A stretch of 7,231 nucleotides of DNA, taken from positions 1 through 7,231 of the forward strand of contig JAFANK010000310.1 of assembly GCA_019232725.1 (NCBI GenBank), written 5' to 3'. Shown one piece after another: positions 5,221 to 7,231 of this stretch. The first letter of the stretch is position 1. Every line of letters starts with the position of its first letter. Under the pieces are notes generated by a model, which ran no database searches, was not told the DNA's origin, and saw only the letters and a list, made by a program, of their open reading frames with translations. The DNA is from Vulcanimicrobiota bacterium (lineage in GTDB: Bacteria > Vulcanimicrobiota > Vulcanimicrobiia > Eremiobacterales > Eremiobacteraceae). The translations under genes and the position numbers were made by a program.

Positions 5221-6395
5221 AATTCCGCCGCGCGACCATCCTTATCGCCGCAGTGCTCGTCGTGGCGTGGATCGTCGAAGCGGTGCGACCAACGGCGGCG
5301 ATGCCGCCGTTTGCACAGGCATACGGCATGGATTGCCAGGTCTGCCACACGGTCGTCCCTGGTCTGAATGCCTACGGCCGCTACGTCCAACGTACTGGCT
5401 ACGCATCGCTCGACCCAAAGACGCTGGAGCGGGCTGATCCGATCTGGATCGGCGAGAACCCTGTGTACGACTCATCAGTCGGTCCTGACGTGCAATGGGG
5501 CAATCTGGCGGTGCATCTCGCCGGCGCATTGGGCACCGACTTCACGTACCACGGTCAAGAATGGTTATCCAATAATGGCGACGGTACGCTCACGGACACA
5601 TTGTGGATCACCTACAACAACCTGCTGCACAGAGACGGCCATCTGTTCGTCGGCAAACTCGAGGCGCCAGCGCCCTCGCCGTTCAGCATGTGGTTCGACC
5701 TGGCTGGTTTCCAAACGCCCAGCATCACGGTTGGCGAGCATGTCTGGCCGTTCAGCTCCAACCGCTGGGGCTCCAAGCTTGCATACACGCACGGCTGGTT
5801 GAACGCCGACGTTGGCTACCTCGGCCCGAGCGGCGAGGTGAATGGCACAAACGGTGCCGGTGATTGGAGCTCGACCACCGAGAAGACCTTGCAGTGGCAT
5901 GTGGCGGATGCGCTCGGCTACAAGCCGACCGAGTTCGGCGCGTACGGCGGTACGGGCACCTTCCTCACCTCCGACGGGCAAGTCGACAGCTATAACGGAG
6001 CTGCCGTCTATGGTGAGGTCGATCCCACGCACGGATGGCCGGGCGGATATGTCATCTACCAGCATGGCTACGACAGCCATCCCGGCGTCAATCCCAACAC
6101 CGGCTTGGCGTATAACTCGGCGACGAGCACGGCATCGACGATCGAAGCGTACGAGCCGCTGTTCAAGAACCAAGTGATCGTCAGCTACCGCTACGAGTAT
6201 CTCAATGACGGGCTGGGAACGCAGACGCACTTCCCCTATGTCAATGTCGCCTGGTTCGCCTCCCACCATGTCAGCGACCGCAACGCCAACGGGTTGATCG
6301 TCAACTTCCAGTCGACGATCAATCAAGGCTCGACGCCAAGCTGGCAAGGACAGATCTGGTACGCAACGACGATCGGCGGCGTTAACGGCAAATAG
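5217..6395 (+). CDS. Monohaem c-type cytochrome with large beta-rich C-terminal region
   Basis: A 392-residue exported protein. Residues about 6-20 are a hydrophobic signal or anchor, with a possible cut near PTAA-MPP (27-31). One haem-binding site, C40-Q-V-C43-H44, lies right after the export signal in a motif reading FAQAYGMDCQVCH, then P-x-L-N-x-Y-G-R-Y. I recognise this arrangement from proteins of cytochrome-rich bacteria in which a single haem leads a barrel-like domain. The remaining 330 residues are rich in Gly, Tyr, Trp, Ser, Thr and Asn with alternating polar/hydrophobic stretches, suggesting beta-strands, possibly an outer-membrane barrel. It does not end in the usual aromatic residue, which argues against a standard barrel. 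Only M158 is a Met beyond the haem region, so the second haem ligand is unclear. ATGA overlap (5217-5220) couples it to the cupredoxin. Role in electron delivery is inferred from position. Confidence 0.78.
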   Translation: MKFRRATILIAAVLVVAWIVEAVRPTAAMPPFAQAYGMDCQVCHTVVPGLNAYGRYVQRTGYASLDPKTLERADPIWIGENPVYDSSVGPDVQWGNLAVHLAGALGTDFTYHGQEWLSNNGDGTLTDTLWITYNNLLHRDGHLFVGKLEAPAPSPFSMWFDLAGFQTPSITVGEHVWPFSSNRWGSKLAYTHGWLNADVGYLGPSGEVNGTNGAGDWSSTTEKTLQWHVADALGYKPTEFGAYGGTGTFLTSDGQVDSYNGAAVYGEVDPTHGWPGGYVIYQHGYDSHPGVNPNTGLAYNSATSTASTIEAYEPLFKNQVIVSYRYEYLNDGLGTQTHFPYVNVAWFASHHVSDRNANGLIVNFQSTINQGSTPSWQGQIWYATTIGGVNGK

Positions 6396-6421
6396 CTTGC
6401 CACAACGATCGTGTTGACCAA

Positions 6422-6458
6422 ACGGCCGCACGCCTCGATGCTGCGGCCGTCCCCTTTT
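6422..6458 (+). terminator. Probable intrinsic terminator after the cytochrome gene
   Basis: ACGGCCGCA (6422-6430) pairs perfectly with TGCGGCCGT (6442-6450), a GC-rich 9 bp stem with an 11-base loop, followed by CCCC and TTTT (6455-6458). It starts 27 bases after the cytochrome stop and before the phosphoketolase start, so it probably ends the respiratory transcript. The T-run is interrupted by four C residues, so termination may be incomplete. Confidence 0.6.
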
Positions 6459-6504
6459 CATTCCCAGGTGCGCCCGGCCGCGATGCGCGAACTAGGGGCA
6501 CCGC

Positions 6505-7231
6505 GTGACTGATACGTTACAATCCGGCGCCACCAAAGCGGCTTCAGCGTTGAGCCCTGATGAGCTTCGTCGTATCGACGCATACTGGCGCGCCGCGAAC
6601 TATCTTTCGGTCGGCCAGATCTATCTGCTCGACAACCCGCTGCTTCGCGAGCCGCTCCTGCCCGAACACATCAAACCGCGGCTGTTGGGCCATTGGGGGA
6701 CGACGCCCGGCCTCAACTTCGTGTACGCGCATCTGAACCGGCTGATCAAAGCGCACGACCTCGACATGATCTTCGTGTGCGGCCCCGGTCACGGCGGTCC
6801 GGGCATGGTGGCGAACACGTACCTCGAGGGCACCTATAGCGAGCTGTACCCGAATGTGCCGCAGTCGGCTGCCGGCATGCAACGGTTGTTCAAGCAGTTC
6901 TCATTCCCGGGCGGCATCCCCAGTCACGACGCGCCGGAGACACCGGGCTCCATCAATGAAGGCGGGGAGCTAGGCTACTCGCTCGCGCACGCGTATGGCG
7001 CCGCCTTTGATGATCCGGATTTCATCGCCGCCGTGGTGATTGGAGATGGTGAGGCTGAAACCGGTGCCCTCGCCACCAGTTGGCACGCGAACAAGTTCCT
7101 CAATCCGCAGCGCGACGGGGCCGTGTTGCCGATCTTGCATCTCAACGGCTACAAGATCGCCGGGCCCACGGTGCTCGCGCGCATCCCCCGTGAAGAGCTC
7201 GTCGAACTCATGCGCGGCTACGGCTATGCGC
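6505..7231 (+). CDS. xfp: Phosphoketolase, N-terminal part (runs off the window)
   Basis: First 242 residues of a thiamine-diphosphate enzyme of about 790-800 residues that splits xylulose 5-phosphate (and often fructose 6-phosphate) with phosphate to give acetyl phosphate and glyceraldehyde 3-phosphate (or erythrose 4-phosphate). Characteristic blocks are YWRAANYLSVGQIYL (27-41), GHWGTTPGLNF (62-72, H63), CGPGHGGPG (92-100, H96), PSHDAPETPGS (139-149, H141) and the cofactor/Mg motif GDGEAETG (180-187) followed by HLNGYKI. These histidines correspond to the conserved active-site ones in the Bifidobacterium enzyme. Start is GTG 6505: AGGGG at 6494-6498 lies 6 bases upstream, an in-frame TAG at 6493 blocks any earlier start, and no in-frame ATG occurs before residue 88. 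Substrate preference cannot be judged from the N-terminal third. Confidence 0.96.
   Translation, partial: MTDTLQSGATKAASALSPDELRRIDAYWRAANYLSVGQIYLLDNPLLREPLLPEHIKPRLLGHWGTTPGLNFVYAHLNRLIKAHDLDMIFVCGPGHGGPGMVANTYLEGTYSELYPNVPQSAAGMQRLFKQFSFPGGIPSHDAPETPGSINEGGELGYSLAHAYGAAFDDPDFIAAVVIGDGEAETGALATSWHANKFLNPQRDGAVLPILHLNGYKIAGPTVLARIPREELVELMRGYGYA

Noticed and set aside
5565..6461. 298-codon minus-strand frame across the cytochrome gene
   Set aside because: It is a shadow of the cytochrome frame, runs through the terminator hairpin and has no domain or ribosome-binding site I could recognise.

Overview
This 7.2 kb window looks like bacterial chromosome of moderately high GC, with tightly packed genes all on the + strand, two of them starting at GTG. 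Its core is a small aerobic respiratory cluster with a ba3 (B-family) haem-copper oxidase. Signal peptides and a CxxCH haem-attachment motif imply a bacterium with exported c-type cytochromes. The lineage cannot be fixed from sequence alone. An uncultivated soil-type or acidophilic phylum such as Eremiobacterota would fit, but that is only a guess.

Layout, left to right: (1) the C-terminal end of an unrecognised, charged, helical protein (to 212). (2) A small stand-alone LuxR-type DNA-binding protein (256-702), followed by a palindrome that may be a weak terminator. (3) A two-gene stress-signalling unit: a YCII/DGPF-domain protein (843-1178) overlapping by one base an ECF42-type sigma factor with the family's long C-terminal TPR-like extension (1178-2455). 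A promoter-like element and a perfect hairpin lie upstream of the pair. (4) A ba3 oxidase operon: a 41-residue subunit IIa gene (2529-2654), CuA subunit II (2662-3123) and haem/CuB subunit I (3120-4751). (5) After 106 bases, an exported cupredoxin with a second CuA-type ligand set (4858-5220), overlapping a 392-residue monohaem c-type cytochrome with a large beta-rich region (5217-6395). A hairpin resembling a terminator follows (6422-6458). (6) The first 242 residues of a phosphoketolase (6505 to the window end).

How the parts may work together: the oxidase subunits form a proton-pumping, high-affinity terminal oxidase. The secreted CuA-like cupredoxin and the c-type cytochrome are placed to carry electrons to it, or to help deliver copper to it; that role is inferred from gene order and ligand motifs. 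The ECF42/DGPF pair is a known conserved module whose signal is poorly understood. Phosphoketolase makes acetyl phosphate from sugar phosphates and appears to be a separate transcription unit.

The most unusual part is the cupredoxin plus cytochrome pair attached to the oxidase. No CRISPR array, RNA gene, insertion sequence or integration site was seen. No gap between genes exceeds 300 bases.
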